From SZUA-426 sp041666155 (GTDB taxonomy: Bacteria; Spirochaetota; Spirochaetia; Treponematales; Breznakiellaceae), in contig JBAYHM010000027.1 in the NCBI GenBank assembly GCA_041666155.1, forward strand, positions 1 through 24,117: 24,117 bases of DNA, written 5' to 3'. The notes under the pieces are model-generated. The model ran no database searches, was not told the origin of the DNA, and saw only the letters and a program-made list of their open reading frames with translations. Of the stretch, positions 1 through 7,697 are shown piece after piece. The first letter of the stretch is position 1; each line of letters starts with the position of its first letter. The position numbers were made by a program, and so were the translations under genes.

Positions 1-169
1 ACCATTCATAATTGAAGGGGTGTTTTGCGCGCATCACCGGCTTCAAAGTCAATTCGAGATGATCTTTGCACGGTTCGCACAAATCACGATTCTCTATATG
101 GAAATAGTTGCGATCCTTCAGGGGGCTCTCTATCGGGCGCTTGCAAACGTCGCAAATCAAGGTCTTCAT
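1..169 (-). CDS. Small CxxC/CxxC zinc-binding protein, partial (C-terminus outside window)
   Basis: The minus strand opens with ATG at 169 and stays open to the window edge (56 codons seen). The start is decided by an AAGGAG ribosome-binding site about 8 bases upstream (near 178-184). The visible protein begins MKTLICDVCKRP and has two cysteine pairs, C6-x2-C9 and C31-x2-C34, with 21 residues between them. This spacing is typical of a small zinc ribbon or zinc finger. The region is otherwise charged and hydrophilic, with no signal peptide or membrane segment. Its function is not recognised; a nucleic-acid-binding, chaperone-like or structural zinc protein is possible. It is divergent from the NeuB-family gene, with 79 bases between the starts. 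Confidence is high that it is a gene and low on function. Confidence 0.75.
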   Translation of the reverse strand, partial: MKTLICDVCKRPIESPLKDRNYFHIENRDLCEPCKDHLELTLKPVMRAKHPFNYEW

Positions 170-202
170 GCGCGACTCCTTTTCAACCACAGGATGACAA
201 AA

Positions 203-231
203 ACTATATCTCATGGCATCGCGATTGTCGA
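203..231 (-). promoter_or_regulatory. Putative sigma70-type promoter for the CxxC protein gene
   Basis: On the minus strand TCGACA (231-226, 5/6 match to TTGACA) and TATAGT (208-203, 5/6 match to TATAAT) are separated by exactly 17 bases. The expected transcription start near 196 leaves a leader of about 27 bases containing the AAGGAG site. Confidence 0.5.
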
Positions 232-248
232 GCGGGAGAATGGGATAA

Positions 249-1382
249 ATGCGCATCGCATTGACATCGCCGGCTTTACGATGGAATGATGGGCCTATGT
301 GGGATCGGTCACCGAATAAAAACGCGACGCTTATCATTGCTGAATTGGGCACAGGACATGGAGGAGAAAAACGTAAAGCTCGTCGTCTGGTTGACGCCGC
401 CGCGGGCGCGGGCGCGGATTGCGTCAAATTCCAGATGGTGTTCGCTGATGAAATCCTTCATCCGAATACCGGGCTTGTTCCTTTGCCCGGCGGCTCGATT
501 CGTCTTTACGACCGTTTTAAAGCCCTTGAAATGGATGTTTCATTTTTCTCCGAGATGAAGAGTTATGTAGAATCGAAAGGATTGATTTTTCTGTGCACCC
601 CATTTGGACTGAAGAGTGCGCGCCTTGTACGGGAACTCGAGTGCTCGCTCATGAAAATCGCTTCTCCTGAGCTCAATTTTGACGCGTTGCTTCAAAGGGT
701 TGCCGGTTTTGAGTTGCCTACCCTGCTTTCTTCCGGCGTATCTCTTCTGTCGGATATTGAACGGGCCTTGGATTTCTTCCCGAAACAGGATGTATGTCTG
801 CTCCATTGCGTCACCGCGTATCCCGCACCGGCTGAAGATTATAATTTACGCGTTTTGCGGAGTTATGCCGCTGTATTCGGGGTTTCCGTGGGTGTTAGCG
901 ACCACAGTCTTGATCCAGTGCTTGTTCCGGGGCTGTCGGTTGCAATGGGCGCTTCCGTTATCGAAAAGCATTTTTGTCTATCTCGCGAGGATGAAGGTCT
1001 GGATGATCCTGTGGCGCTGCCTCCAGCCGATTTTCTTCGTATGGTCGCCGCTATTCGGAGCGCGGAATCGACGGGGTCTGAACGGACTATCGCGGACTTC
1101 GTTTCCGAATATGGTCGGGCAAAAGTGGATGCTATCCTTGGCGATGGAGTAAAACGGCTGGCTCCCGCCGAACGAGCCAACTATGAACGCACCAATCGTT
1201 CGCTACATGCCCTGCATAATATCAGGGAGGGAGACTCTATCGGCGCGACCGATATCGCGGCTCTTCGGACCGAGAAAATCTTGAGGCCGGGCCTACCCCC
1301 GCGGTTTTTCGATTCAATTGTAGGCAGAATCGCTCGCGTAGATATTCCTTCGGGTGAAGGTATAAGATTTGAGGATATTTGA
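249..1382 (+). CDS. NeuB-family sugar-acid synthase (sialic/legionaminic/pseudaminic-type) with C-terminal SAF domain
   Basis: The family condenses phosphoenolpyruvate with an N-acetylated hexosamine to give a nine-carbon acid sugar in the cytoplasm. The 377-residue protein shows a TIM-barrel half with AELGTGHGG (31-39), GADCVKFQ (55-62), CTPFG (116-120), KIASPEL (136-142), LLHCVTAYPAP (174-184), GVSDHS (215-220) and IEKHF (228-232), then an SAF/antifreeze-like domain (about 317-377). Two hallmark sites differ from the family as I know it: the usual NHNG is GHGG, and the usual GPDH metal-ligand motif reads GLDD (240-243), so His is replaced by Asp. ATG 249 has a GGGAG about 10 bases upstream; ATG 297 (residue 17) is an alternative nearer the usual NeuB start. 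Substrate is unknown. Dehydratase and aminotransferase genes that could feed such a pathway lie at 16472-19226. Confidence 0.85.
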   Translation: MRIALTSPALRWNDGPMWDRSPNKNATLIIAELGTGHGGEKRKARRLVDAAAGAGADCVKFQMVFADEILHPNTGLVPLPGGSIRLYDRFKALEMDVSFFSEMKSYVESKGLIFLCTPFGLKSARLVRELECSLMKIASPELNFDALLQRVAGFELPTLLSSGVSLLSDIERALDFFPKQDVCLLHCVTAYPAPAEDYNLRVLRSYAAVFGVSVGVSDHSLDPVLVPGLSVAMGASVIEKHFCLSREDEGLDDPVALPPADFLRMVAAIRSAESTGSERTIADFVSEYGRAKVDAILGDGVKRLAPAERANYERTNRSLHALHNIREGDSIGATDIAALRTEKILRPGLPPRFFDSIVGRIARVDIPSGEGIRFEDI

Positions 1383-1420
1383 CATCAGTCCGATAATAGT
1401 GAAAAGTGGTAAAGTAAACG

Positions 1421-2221
1421 ATGCATACAGAAAGTTCGCCAATCAATCAAATCCTCACTCGTTTCGCCGATAAAACAATCGCTTGCAGTCAATACGCTTT
1501 GTCGAAATTGGGCGTGGATCGCAGTCATTGTCTGCTCAAGGTTGGGGAATACGCAGTGCTTTGCGCGCCGTTCCAGCTTGGGTTCAAACGGGCGGTTTTA
1601 CTCGCTTCCCTTTCCCGGCAGGAACTCGTTTTTTTTCAGCGTTTTAAGAATAATATTGCGGGCCTTTCAATGGAATTTACCGTTTCCGGCATGAAAGAAC
1701 CGCTTAAGCTATTCGTTCGTGCCGTGTTGGCTGAAGTCGGCCAGATGCGAGGTAGGGACGATGTTGGGTTGATGGTGATTGATTTCAAATCGACGCCGGA
1801 GGATCTTGTATCGATTCTCGGTTCCTTTCTTGAATCACAGGAACGCCTTGCGGCCCAATATGAAGACTATGGGAAAACCGCCATAAGTTTGACTCCGGAT
1901 ACGGCAAAGCGTCTGGGCTATAATCAATTTGCCGTAGCCGTGGATAAGACCGGCAGCCGTCGTATTCAGCTTTTTTCACTCAGTTCCAAAAGTTTGGAGT
2001 TTCTTGAAGCCGCTTCTTCAACTGAGAGATATCCCGGAACGGCAATAACGCTGCAACTTTATTTCCGTAAGTATCGCGTTTCCGTCCAAGCAACCGTGGA
2101 ATCGGCGTCTAGGCTCCCTAGCGGTATCGTGAAAACACGGTCAAACATCGTTTTCAGTCCGGAATTGGTAGAGATCCTTGACGATTATTGGTTTAGGGAC
2201 CGTGCCGCGCTTAAGCATTAA
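1421..2221 (+). CDS. Conserved spirochaete-type PilZ-like protein of unknown function
   Basis: The protein has 266 residues, no signal peptide and no membrane segment. The middle (about 55-125) carries a pattern I associate with conserved treponemal PilZ-like proteins, including KRAVLLASLSRQELVFFQRF. The C-terminal part (about 155-255) is beta-rich and ends in FSPELVEILDDYWF. The classical c-di-GMP contacts of PilZ domains (RxxxR followed by D/NxSxxG) are not visible, so a ligand-binding role is uncertain. The gene follows the NeuB-family gene by 38 bases in the same direction, with only a weak AAGTGG-like ribosome site, so co-transcription is likely. Its stop overlaps the coaX stop tail to tail (shared TTAA). 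The family call is from memory of similar proteins and is moderate; the reading frame is certain. Confidence 0.6.
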   Translation: MHTESSPINQILTRFADKTIACSQYALSKLGVDRSHCLLKVGEYAVLCAPFQLGFKRAVLLASLSRQELVFFQRFKNNIAGLSMEFTVSGMKEPLKLFVRAVLAEVGQMRGRDDVGLMVIDFKSTPEDLVSILGSFLESQERLAAQYEDYGKTAISLTPDTAKRLGYNQFAVAVDKTGSRRIQLFSLSSKSLEFLEAASSTERYPGTAITLQLYFRKYRVSVQATVESASRLPSGIVKTRSNIVFSPELVEILDDYWFRDRAALKH

Positions 2222-2982
2222 GCGATTCGCTCCGCGATGAGTTTGAGTCCTCGGAGCGTCAAGTCCGGCTCCACGTACGTGAATACTTTAGTGAGTGGCG
2301 CTACGACCTCGCACAATCCGCCGGTCGCGATTACTTTGAGTTCAAGGCCTATTTCCGCTTGTATTCGGGCGATCATGTATTCAACCAGACCCGTATAACC
2401 GTACACAACTCCAGCCTGTATCGCGTGAACCGTGTTTAGTCCGAAGGGCATGGGCGGAGCGACCAGATCTACAAACGGCAGCTGCGCCGTATCCCGGGAA
2501 AGCGCGTTCACGGCAGTTCCAAGCCCCGGTGTAATCGCGACGCCGAGCATAGTTCCGTCTTCTCCGACTATCGTGAAGGTAAGTGCGGTTCCAAAATCAA
2601 CGACGACGCAGGCGCCCTTGCATTTGTCATAAGCAGCCATCGCGTCCGCGACCAAGTCCGCTCCGACTTCGTAAGGATTGACTACGTTGATCGGCAGTTT
2701 TCCGTAAATCGCCGGGCCGACAACAATCGGGGTTTGGCCGGTAATGCGTTTCAGCATTGCTTCCATGGATGCCGTCAGCGACGGAACGACGGAAGAAAGA
2801 CACACTCGATCCACCGAGCGCGGGTCGAGTCCCTCGTCGGAAAACAGGGAACGGAAAATAGTCCCGTACTCGTCCTCGGTTTTTTTTGAAACCGTATGGA
2901 GGCGCCAGCTGTGGTCCAATACATCGCCGCGCCAAATACCGGCTACAATATTCGAGTTTCCGACGTCGACGGTAAACAGCAT
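2218..2982 (-). CDS. coaX: Type III pantothenate kinase CoaX
   Basis: CoaX phosphorylates pantothenate, the first step of coenzyme A synthesis, in the cytoplasm. The 254-residue length is normal for the family. The ASKHA-fold markers are visible: DVGNSN at residues 6-11 (phosphate-binding loop), GADLVADA in the middle (substrate and metal region) and VVDFGTALTFTIV after it, followed by the TPGL segment and a C-terminal ATGG. The start ATG at 2982 has AAGGGG about 8 bases upstream. Type III enzymes are insensitive to CoA feedback and need a monovalent cation, as known for the family. The gene is divergent from hisS and convergent with the PilZ-like gene. It appears to be a monocistronic unit. 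Confidence 0.95.
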   Translation of the reverse strand: MLFTVDVGNSNIVAGIWRGDVLDHSWRLHTVSKKTEDEYGTIFRSLFSDEGLDPRSVDRVCLSSVVPSLTASMEAMLKRITGQTPIVVGPAIYGKLPINVVNPYEVGADLVADAMAAYDKCKGACVVVDFGTALTFTIVGEDGTMLGVAITPGLGTAVNALSRDTAQLPFVDLVAPPMPFGLNTVHAIQAGVVYGYTGLVEYMIARIQAEIGLELKVIATGGLCEVVAPLTKVFTYVEPDLTLRGLKLIAERIA

Positions 2983-3074
2983 GGATTTCCCCTTTCCCTT
3001 GCGCGATGCGGTCGTTCCGTGGCATCATAATCATAAATCTTATTCATTTCCATACGTTACGGAGTATCAACGCC

Positions 3075-4385
3075 ATGTCGGATCTCATAGAAGCGCGCGT
3101 TCTCAAAGGTTTTCGAGATTTTCTTCCCGAAGCGGAAATTGAGCGCCGATTGCTTACGGAAACGCTTGAAAAGACGTTTCGTTCCTTCGGTTTCGTTCCC
3201 ATCGATACTCCCGCTCTTGAATACGCGGAGATACTGCTCGGAAAAGGCGGCGGGGAAACGGAGAAGCAGGTGTACCGCTTCCAGGATCACGGTGGCCGCG
3301 ACGTGGCGCTTCGTTTTGATCTTACCGTTCCGTTTGCCCGCTTCATGGCAGAGCACCGCTCCGAATTGACGCTTCCTTTTAAACGTTATCATATAGCTAA
3401 AGTCTGGCGCGGTGAGAACACTCAGCGCGGTCGTTACCGGGAATTCACCCAATGCGATTTCGATATCGTCGGAACCGAATCCGCGGCAAGCGATTTCGAG
3501 ATCCTCCTTATGATGAGGGAGTCCCTGCGCGCTATCGGCGTCGGGGATATTACTATCCGCATGAGTCACCGTGGTGTTTTCAACCGCTTTCTGACCCGGC
3601 TGGGCCTTTCCGGAAAATCGGTGGAAATACTGCGGACCGTGGATAAACTGACAAAAATCGGGCGTGACGAAACGCTTTCTCTTCTTTCGGAAATTGCCGG
3701 AAGGCCGCACGGCGAGGAAATCTTATCGTTCATTGAACCAAAGGAAACCTTTGAGGCCACCTTGGCGACTATGACGGCAGCCGCCGGAGGAACTTGTCCG
3801 GAAACGGAAAGGCTTGGTACCCTGCGCGCGTTCATGAATGATATGGGTGTAGCCGATGTGTTCGTGCTCGACCCGTCCATCACGCGCGGTTTGGACTATT
3901 ATACAGGCGTCGTATACGAAACCTTTCTCAATGAACTCCCCGAAATCGGTTCAGTCTGTTCCGGCGGTCGCTACGACGATTTGGCAAGTTTGTATTCTAA
4001 AGATCGGCTTCCCGGCGTCGGCGCCTCCATCGGTCTTGACCGTCTGATCGCCGCCCTTGAAGCCTTGAGTCGAACCAATCGTACGCCGGGATTCGCGCGC
4101 GTTGCCGTCGCCTGCGTGGATGAAACTTTCGGCGGTCGTTATCAGTCGATAGCCGCGACCTTCCGCGCCGCGGGCGTGTCCTGTGAAGTGCTTACCGAAC
4201 CGAAAAAACTTGTTCAACAGTACGCGTTGGCAGAAAAAAAAGGCGCTCGCTGGGTACTCGTGGCCGGACGGGAAGAGCTTGAGAACGGCAGAATGATTAT
4301 GCGAGAAATCGCTACAAGGGAAAACAAGGAAAATATGAGCCTGGAAGAAGCGGTCGCGCTCGCGGTCGCCGGTCTTGTCCGATAA
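3075..4385 (+). CDS. hisS: Histidine--tRNA ligase HisRS
   Basis: HisRS charges tRNA-His with histidine using ATP, in the cytoplasm. The 436-residue protein has the class II fold: the N-terminal VLKGFRDFLP segment (motif 1 region), motif 2 around WRGENTQRGRYREFTQCDF, the histidine-binding loop GLDYYTGVVYE, the SGGRYDDL stretch and motif 3 in GVGASIGLDRL. A C-terminal anticodon-binding domain follows (about 330-430). I chose ATG 3075 rather than the in-frame ATG at 3006: 3075 has GGAG 10 bases upstream (3061-3064), and the protein then begins MSDLIEARVLKGF as in homologues. The 23 residues added by the earlier start are not family-like. The gene ends 6 bases before the convergent ABC ATPase gene. 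Confidence 0.96.
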   Translation: MSDLIEARVLKGFRDFLPEAEIERRLLTETLEKTFRSFGFVPIDTPALEYAEILLGKGGGETEKQVYRFQDHGGRDVALRFDLTVPFARFMAEHRSELTLPFKRYHIAKVWRGENTQRGRYREFTQCDFDIVGTESAASDFEILLMMRESLRAIGVGDITIRMSHRGVFNRFLTRLGLSGKSVEILRTVDKLTKIGRDETLSLLSEIAGRPHGEEILSFIEPKETFEATLATMTAAAGGTCPETERLGTLRAFMNDMGVADVFVLDPSITRGLDYYTGVVYETFLNELPEIGSVCSGGRYDDLASLYSKDRLPGVGASIGLDRLIAALEALSRTNRTPGFARVAVACVDETFGGRYQSIAATFRAAGVSCEVLTEPKKLVQQYALAEKKGARWVLVAGREELENGRMIMREIATRENKENMSLEEAVALAVAGLVR

Positions 4386-4391
4386 TATCCG

Positions 4392-5105
4392 CTATAAGAA
4401 TGCCGGGGTGAGCGCCGCGAAAAGCGTCGCCTCGAGTTCCGCCGCGGCGCTTGAAGAATACGCGCGCTCGGTCAGCGACAGTGTAATTCTCTCATCCAAG
4501 ACGACCTGAGCCGGTTTTCCTGAAAGCACGGCGACCCTATCCGCCAGGTAGATCGCTTCACGGGGATCGTGGGTGACAATGACGGCGGCGCGCGGTTCCA
4601 CGATCAATAGTTTTTTAAACAAATCCATCAACTGGAGTCGGAGCGGCAGGTCCAATGATTGGAAGGGTTCATCCAGCAGTATAAGCGGCGCCGGATACGC
4701 GAACGCCCTTGCCATTGCCGCCCGCTGTCTTTGTCCGCCCGAAAGCTTTTCCGGATAAGCATTCTCTTTTCCTGATAAACCGACAAGATCCAAAAAACGG
4801 AGCGCCCTTTTTCGCGCTTCGTTTTCACCGAACACCTGAGAGATGGGGATCTCCACATTTTGTGTGACTGTTCGCCACGGAAGAAGCCGAGGTTCCTGGA
4901 ATAAGTAGCCCACAGACGGCCTGTTTTTGATTTCGCCGGCGGAAGGCTGCCGAAGTCCGGCGATTAGATGCAGCAGTGTCGTTTTTCCGCAGCCGGACGG
5001 TCCCAAAACTGCGTGAACGCCGCTGAGCGTTACCGTAAAACTAAAATTGGAAAAAAGGCTTTCTTCTCCGTAAGAGAAGTCAATGTTCTCAAGCGAGAGA
5101 TCCAT
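4392..5105 (-). CDS. ABC transporter ATP-binding protein (SsuB/TauB/nitrate-sulfonate type)
   Basis: This is the cytoplasmic ATPase that powers the adjacent importer. All nucleotide-binding motifs are intact in 237 residues: Walker A GPSGCGKTT (35-43), Q-loop FQEPRLLPW (69-77), signature LSGGQRQR (121-128), Walker B LILLDEP (141-147) and H-loop VTHD with His 179. The start ATG 5105 is set by a GGAGGAGG ribosome site just upstream. It overlaps the permease gene by 17 bases, so translation is coupled. An earlier ATG at 5126 would add MSSGGGR and lacks that site. Two-domain importers of this family carry aliphatic sulfonates, taurine, nitrate, bicarbonate or thiamine precursors; the sequence does not decide which. 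The C-terminal tail after residue 200 is divergent. Confidence 0.92.
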   Translation of the reverse strand: MDLSLENIDFSYGEESLFSNFSFTVTLSGVHAVLGPSGCGKTTLLHLIAGLRQPSAGEIKNRPSVGYLFQEPRLLPWRTVTQNVEIPISQVFGENEARKRALRFLDLVGLSGKENAYPEKLSGGQRQRAAMARAFAYPAPLILLDEPFQSLDLPLRLQLMDLFKKLLIVEPRAAVIVTHDPREAIYLADRVAVLSGKPAQVVLDERITLSLTERAYSSSAAAELEATLFAALTPAFL

Positions 5106-5847
5106 GCGCCCTCCTCCGCTTGACAATGATGGAAAGAATCACATCCGTGGTGGCCGCGAGGATGACTGCAGCCGCAGTCCACGCGAACAATTCCGTCGTT
5201 TCCAGTTGCGCTTTTGCCGCTTGCATCCCCGTCCCGAGCGCTCGTGCCGGTTGGGACAGAACTTCGGCGGCAACCACGACCTTCCAGGAAAGGGCCAGGG
5301 AACTGCGCGTTCCCGCTAGAAGATACGGCATGATTGACGGCAGGTACAAATGCGCAAAGAGGTCTTTTCGGGAAAATCGGTATGCATGGGCGAATTCTAC
5401 CAGACGAGGATCGGTAGACCGTACTCCTTCCATAACGTTACCGGTCAAGACCGGAAAGATCATGAGAAAGGACGTAAAAACCGGTACGCGGTCCGGTCCG
5501 AACCAGAGTAGCGCGATGAGTATGATCGATAATACCGGTGTTGAAGAAATCACGGAGAAAAGCGGCCTGATGAAAGCGCGCGCGCGCGCGTCAAGTCCGG
5601 CTGGAACGCCTATCAGCAATGCCGCCGGAAGGGCGAGAAGAAAACCATAAATGACGCGAAGAAGGCTTGCGCCGACGGCTGGTGGAAAACGCGGATCCGT
5701 GAGAAGCGTTAAAAAACGCCGGGCGACCGGCAACGGTCCCGGAAGAATAAGCTCGCTTCCGAGGGAACGAGCGGCGAACTCCCAGCCAAGCGCTACCGCA
5801 AGTATGCCGAGGATAGTCCAGACCGCGGAATTCGTCTTACCTTTCAT
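5089..5847 (-). CDS. ABC transporter permease (BPD_transp_1, SsuC/TauC-like)
   Basis: The 252-residue inner-membrane protein forms the translocation pore of the importer. It shows about six hydrophobic segments: one near 10-28, then around 60-85, 92-112, 118-140, 185-205 and 215-240. Between them, ahead of the last two segments, is the cytoplasmic coupling-loop pattern (FAHAYRFSRKDLFAHLYLPSIMPYLLAGTRSSLALSWK region, near 150-188) typical of binding-protein-dependent permeases. The gene starts 6 bases after the binding-protein stop, with no clear ribosome site, suggesting translational coupling. Its end overlaps the ATPase start by 17 bases. The codons for Ala-Arg-Ala-Arg in the first third form a 15-base alternating GC tract (5576-5590). 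Substrate is unknown. Confidence 0.92.
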   Translation of the reverse strand: MKGKTNSAVWTILGILAVALGWEFAARSLGSELILPGPLPVARRFLTLLTDPRFPPAVGASLLRVIYGFLLALPAALLIGVPAGLDARARAFIRPLFSVISSTPVLSIILIALLWFGPDRVPVFTSFLMIFPVLTGNVMEGVRSTDPRLVEFAHAYRFSRKDLFAHLYLPSIMPYLLAGTRSSLALSWKVVVAAEVLSQPARALGTGMQAAKAQLETTELFAWTAAAVILAATTDVILSIIVKRRRAHGSLA

Positions 5848-5853
5848 GTACGG

Positions 5854-6801
5854 TCAGGGTTTCCAATAAAAAGTATCGTTGGGCATTTTCCCACCGATCG
5901 AGCCTGGGGCAAAAGAGAGCAGCACGGAATATAGCGTGTCCAAATCTTTTCGGGCTTCCTGGGCAAGCACAAACACGTACGCGCTTTTCGGAATAGCCAT
6001 TTCAGCCGCCTTTGCCTTCAATCCAAGATCATGCTTTTCCACGAGCTCTCCGGCTTCCTTTGGATGCGCGACCGTCCATTCGATCGAAGCCCGGTACGCA
6101 TCTATAATGGCTCTCAGCGCTTCCTGATGGCTTGACGCGAAACGCGTATCAACTACGAGTACGGTAATCGGATAGGTAGAGCCGGAACCGGTTTTGGCCC
6201 ACTCCGCTTGTATATCGATAGGTGTTGAGAGCGTTGGTTTCCCCTTAAGCGCCATGCTTGCAAAGGGCTCGGGAAGGACGGCAATCGAAATTTTCCCCGC
6301 GATCAAGGCCTGTGCCATTTCCGGATAGGCCATTGAGTATCGTAAGGAAATCTGTTTTTCAGGATCGATATTGTTAGAGGTCAGTATTTTTTTAAAAACG
6401 TAGTCAGGGGTTGAGCTTTGTCCGGCTACATACACTTCTTTGTCTTTCAGGTCGGAGACGGAACGAATGTTCGGGTCTGAGGATAGGAGACTCAGCATCC
6501 CATTTCCTACAACCGCGACAACGGCCAGGGGCTTGCCTGAAGCCGCAAGCTTAGCGGCTACGTTCGGCGGTAAAATGCCGATTTTTGCTTCCCCGGAAAT
6601 AAAACGCGCGATCAGTAAATCAGCGGAGCCCAATGCTTCTACCGAAACCTCAATTCCGACGCGCTTAGGCGGTGCGTCCAACATTCGTATCAGGCCTACG
6701 CCGGAGGGACCTTTGAAGCAGTAGACCGTGATTTTTTCCTGGGCCGATAGTACTCCAAGGTTTAAAACAACAAGCGCAAAAAACGAAATGACTCTTTTCA
6801 C
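5854..6801 (-). CDS. ABC transporter substrate-binding protein (NMT1/SsuA-like), exported
   Basis: This is the periplasmic ligand-binding component of the importer, 315 residues. The start codon is GTG at 6801, supported by AAAGGAG 7 bases upstream; that site overlaps the stop of the Nudix gene. The N-terminus is a signal peptide (MKRVISFFALVVLNLG, likely cleaved after LSA near residue 20). There is no lipobox cysteine, unlike many spirochaete binding proteins. The body has the type II periplasmic fold pattern, with KIGILPPNVAAKLAASG (73-89), a switch segment VSDLKDKEVYVAG and AGKISIAVLPEPFASMAL. This matches the nitrate/sulfonate/thiamine-precursor binding group by general style. The ligand cannot be read from sequence. 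The order binding protein, permease, ATPase is one operon. Confidence 0.9.
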   Translation of the reverse strand: MKRVISFFALVVLNLGVLSAQEKITVYCFKGPSGVGLIRMLDAPPKRVGIEVSVEALGSADLLIARFISGEAKIGILPPNVAAKLAASGKPLAVVAVVGNGMLSLLSSDPNIRSVSDLKDKEVYVAGQSSTPDYVFKKILTSNNIDPEKQISLRYSMAYPEMAQALIAGKISIAVLPEPFASMALKGKPTLSTPIDIQAEWAKTGSGSTYPITVLVVDTRFASSHQEALRAIIDAYRASIEWTVAHPKEAGELVEKHDLGLKAKAAEMAIPKSAYVFVLAQEARKDLDTLYSVLLSFAPGSIGGKMPNDTFYWKP

Positions 6802-6813
6802 GGTGGGGCTCCT

Positions 6814-7209
6814 TTATTCCGCGATAACCGAACGGGAGCGAAGCGAGGGAAGGAGTTTTAAGTCGGAATCGGCGAAATCCAGTTTTTCAATCTCTGAAAG
6901 TGTAGCCCATTTCCATTCGGTATGTTCGCTCAGAACAAAATCTCGGGAATCGAAAAACACCTCATAAGCGGTAAGCGTTATCAGTTCTTCCCGGTGTTGG
7001 AAGACTGCATCCGCAAGTTTTACGCCGACTTGAACGGTTACGGCAAATTCTTCAAGGTATTCGCGGACAAGAGCAGTTTCGTCGGATTCGCCCTCTTCTA
7101 CTTTTCCGCCGGGAAATTCCCACTTTTCGCTCATTGAGCCGCCTCGGACCCGACGGGCGATGAATGCGCGCATCGATTCAACCGCGATGCCGGCTACCGA
7201 CCGACGCAT
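6814..7209 (-). CDS. Nudix hydrolase, MutT/CTP-pyrophosphohydrolase-like
   Basis: The 131-residue cytoplasmic protein carries a Nudix box at residues 35-57: G35-x5-E41-x7-R49-E50-x2-E53-E54. The final glycine of the consensus is replaced by alanine (A56). The catalytic Glu residues and Arg are all present, so hydrolysis of a nucleoside-diphosphate-linked substrate is expected. The start region (SVAGIAVESMRAFIARR) and the WEFPGGK lead-in are typical of MutT-type sanitising enzymes, for example against 8-oxo-dGTP, but the substrate is inferred. The gene starts 1 base after the stop of the four-helix membrane protein (TAG-c-ATG), with no ribosome site, which implies coupled translation. It ends 12 bases before the GTG of the binding-protein gene. 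Confidence 0.88.
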   Translation of the reverse strand: MRRSVAGIAVESMRAFIARRVRGGSMSEKWEFPGGKVEEGESDETALVREYLEEFAVTVQVGVKLADAVFQHREELITLTAYEVFFDSRDFVLSEHTEWKWATLSEIEKLDFADSDLKLLPSLRSRSVIAE

Positions 7210-7210
7210 G

Positions 7211-7618
7211 CTAAAAGAAAAGTACCGTGGGAAAGAGGAAATGGGAGACTGAAGCGACGATGGCGCAGACTCCCACCCATTTTCTGTTTTTTACGAAAAC
7301 AAGGTCAAGTTTATCCGAAGATTCCACGTGAAGGGTTGTTTTAGAGCGGTAATATTCCAGAATGAGCGCAAAACCGGCTAATAAACCAGCCGCGGCAGGG
7401 TAGAGATCACCTATTATTGGAACATCTCCGCGGACCGCGGACAACATCTTAAAAAATCCAACTGAAATGGTAAGAACTCCAAGTACGAGCCTTAGCGTTT
7501 CGTCTCGGAATAGTTCTCGAACACCTTCAAGTTTTCCGGCATGGGCGTCGCGATCAAAAGAAAGCGCATAACCGGCAAGAAAATTGAGTAATATAGATAA
7601 AAAATAAAACTGGATCAT
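7211..7618 (-). CDS. Four-helix membrane protein of unknown function
   Basis: With the start at ATG 7618 the protein has 135 residues and begins MIQFYFLSILLNFLAGY, directly with a membrane helix. Four hydrophobic segments are visible, around 1-21, 41-62, 68-90 and 112-135, separated by short charged loops (FDRDAHAGKLEG; YYRSKTTLHVESSDKLD). The open frame extends upstream to 7741, but those 41 residues are not membrane-like and would overlap the preceding gene, so I prefer 7618. A GGGG about 10 bases upstream is the only ribosome-site candidate. The gene abuts the Nudix gene by 1 base. No family is recognised. It could be a small integral membrane regulator or scaffold. Confidence 0.65.
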   Translation of the reverse strand: MIQFYFLSILLNFLAGYALSFDRDAHAGKLEGVRELFRDETLRLVLGVLTISVGFFKMLSAVRGDVPIIGDLYPAAAGLLAGFALILEYYRSKTTLHVESSDKLDLVFVKNRKWVGVCAIVASVSHFLFPTVLFF

Positions 7619-7666
7619 CGAAAGAAACCCCTGCAGACGCAGTCGCTGCCCGGAAGATACGCAAGC

Positions 7667-7695
7667 AACATATCCGAAAGGAACGGCTCGGTCAA
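7667..7695 (-). promoter_or_regulatory. Putative internal promoter in the minus-strand operon
   Basis: TTGACC (7695-7690) and TATGTT (7672-7667) are spaced by 17 bases, directly after the TAA of the one-helix protein gene. It could give separate transcription of the four-helix protein, Nudix and ABC genes. The -35 is good and the -10 moderate. Confidence 0.35.
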
Positions 7696-7697
7696 CC

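Noticed and set aside
2878..2887. Runs of eight identical bases, also near 4233, 12973, 20857 and 21152, as possible slippage switches
   Set aside because: They lie in housekeeping as well as accessory genes, keep the frame open and look like ordinary Lys/Phe codons; no sign of phase variation.
3006..3074. Earlier start for hisS at 3006
   Set aside because: The added 23 residues are unlike HisRS, while 3075 has a GGAG site and the usual protein start.
6802..6813. A riboswitch (for example TPP) controlling the ABC importer
   Set aside because: Only 12 bases separate the binding-protein gene from the Nudix gene, leaving no room for a riboswitch.
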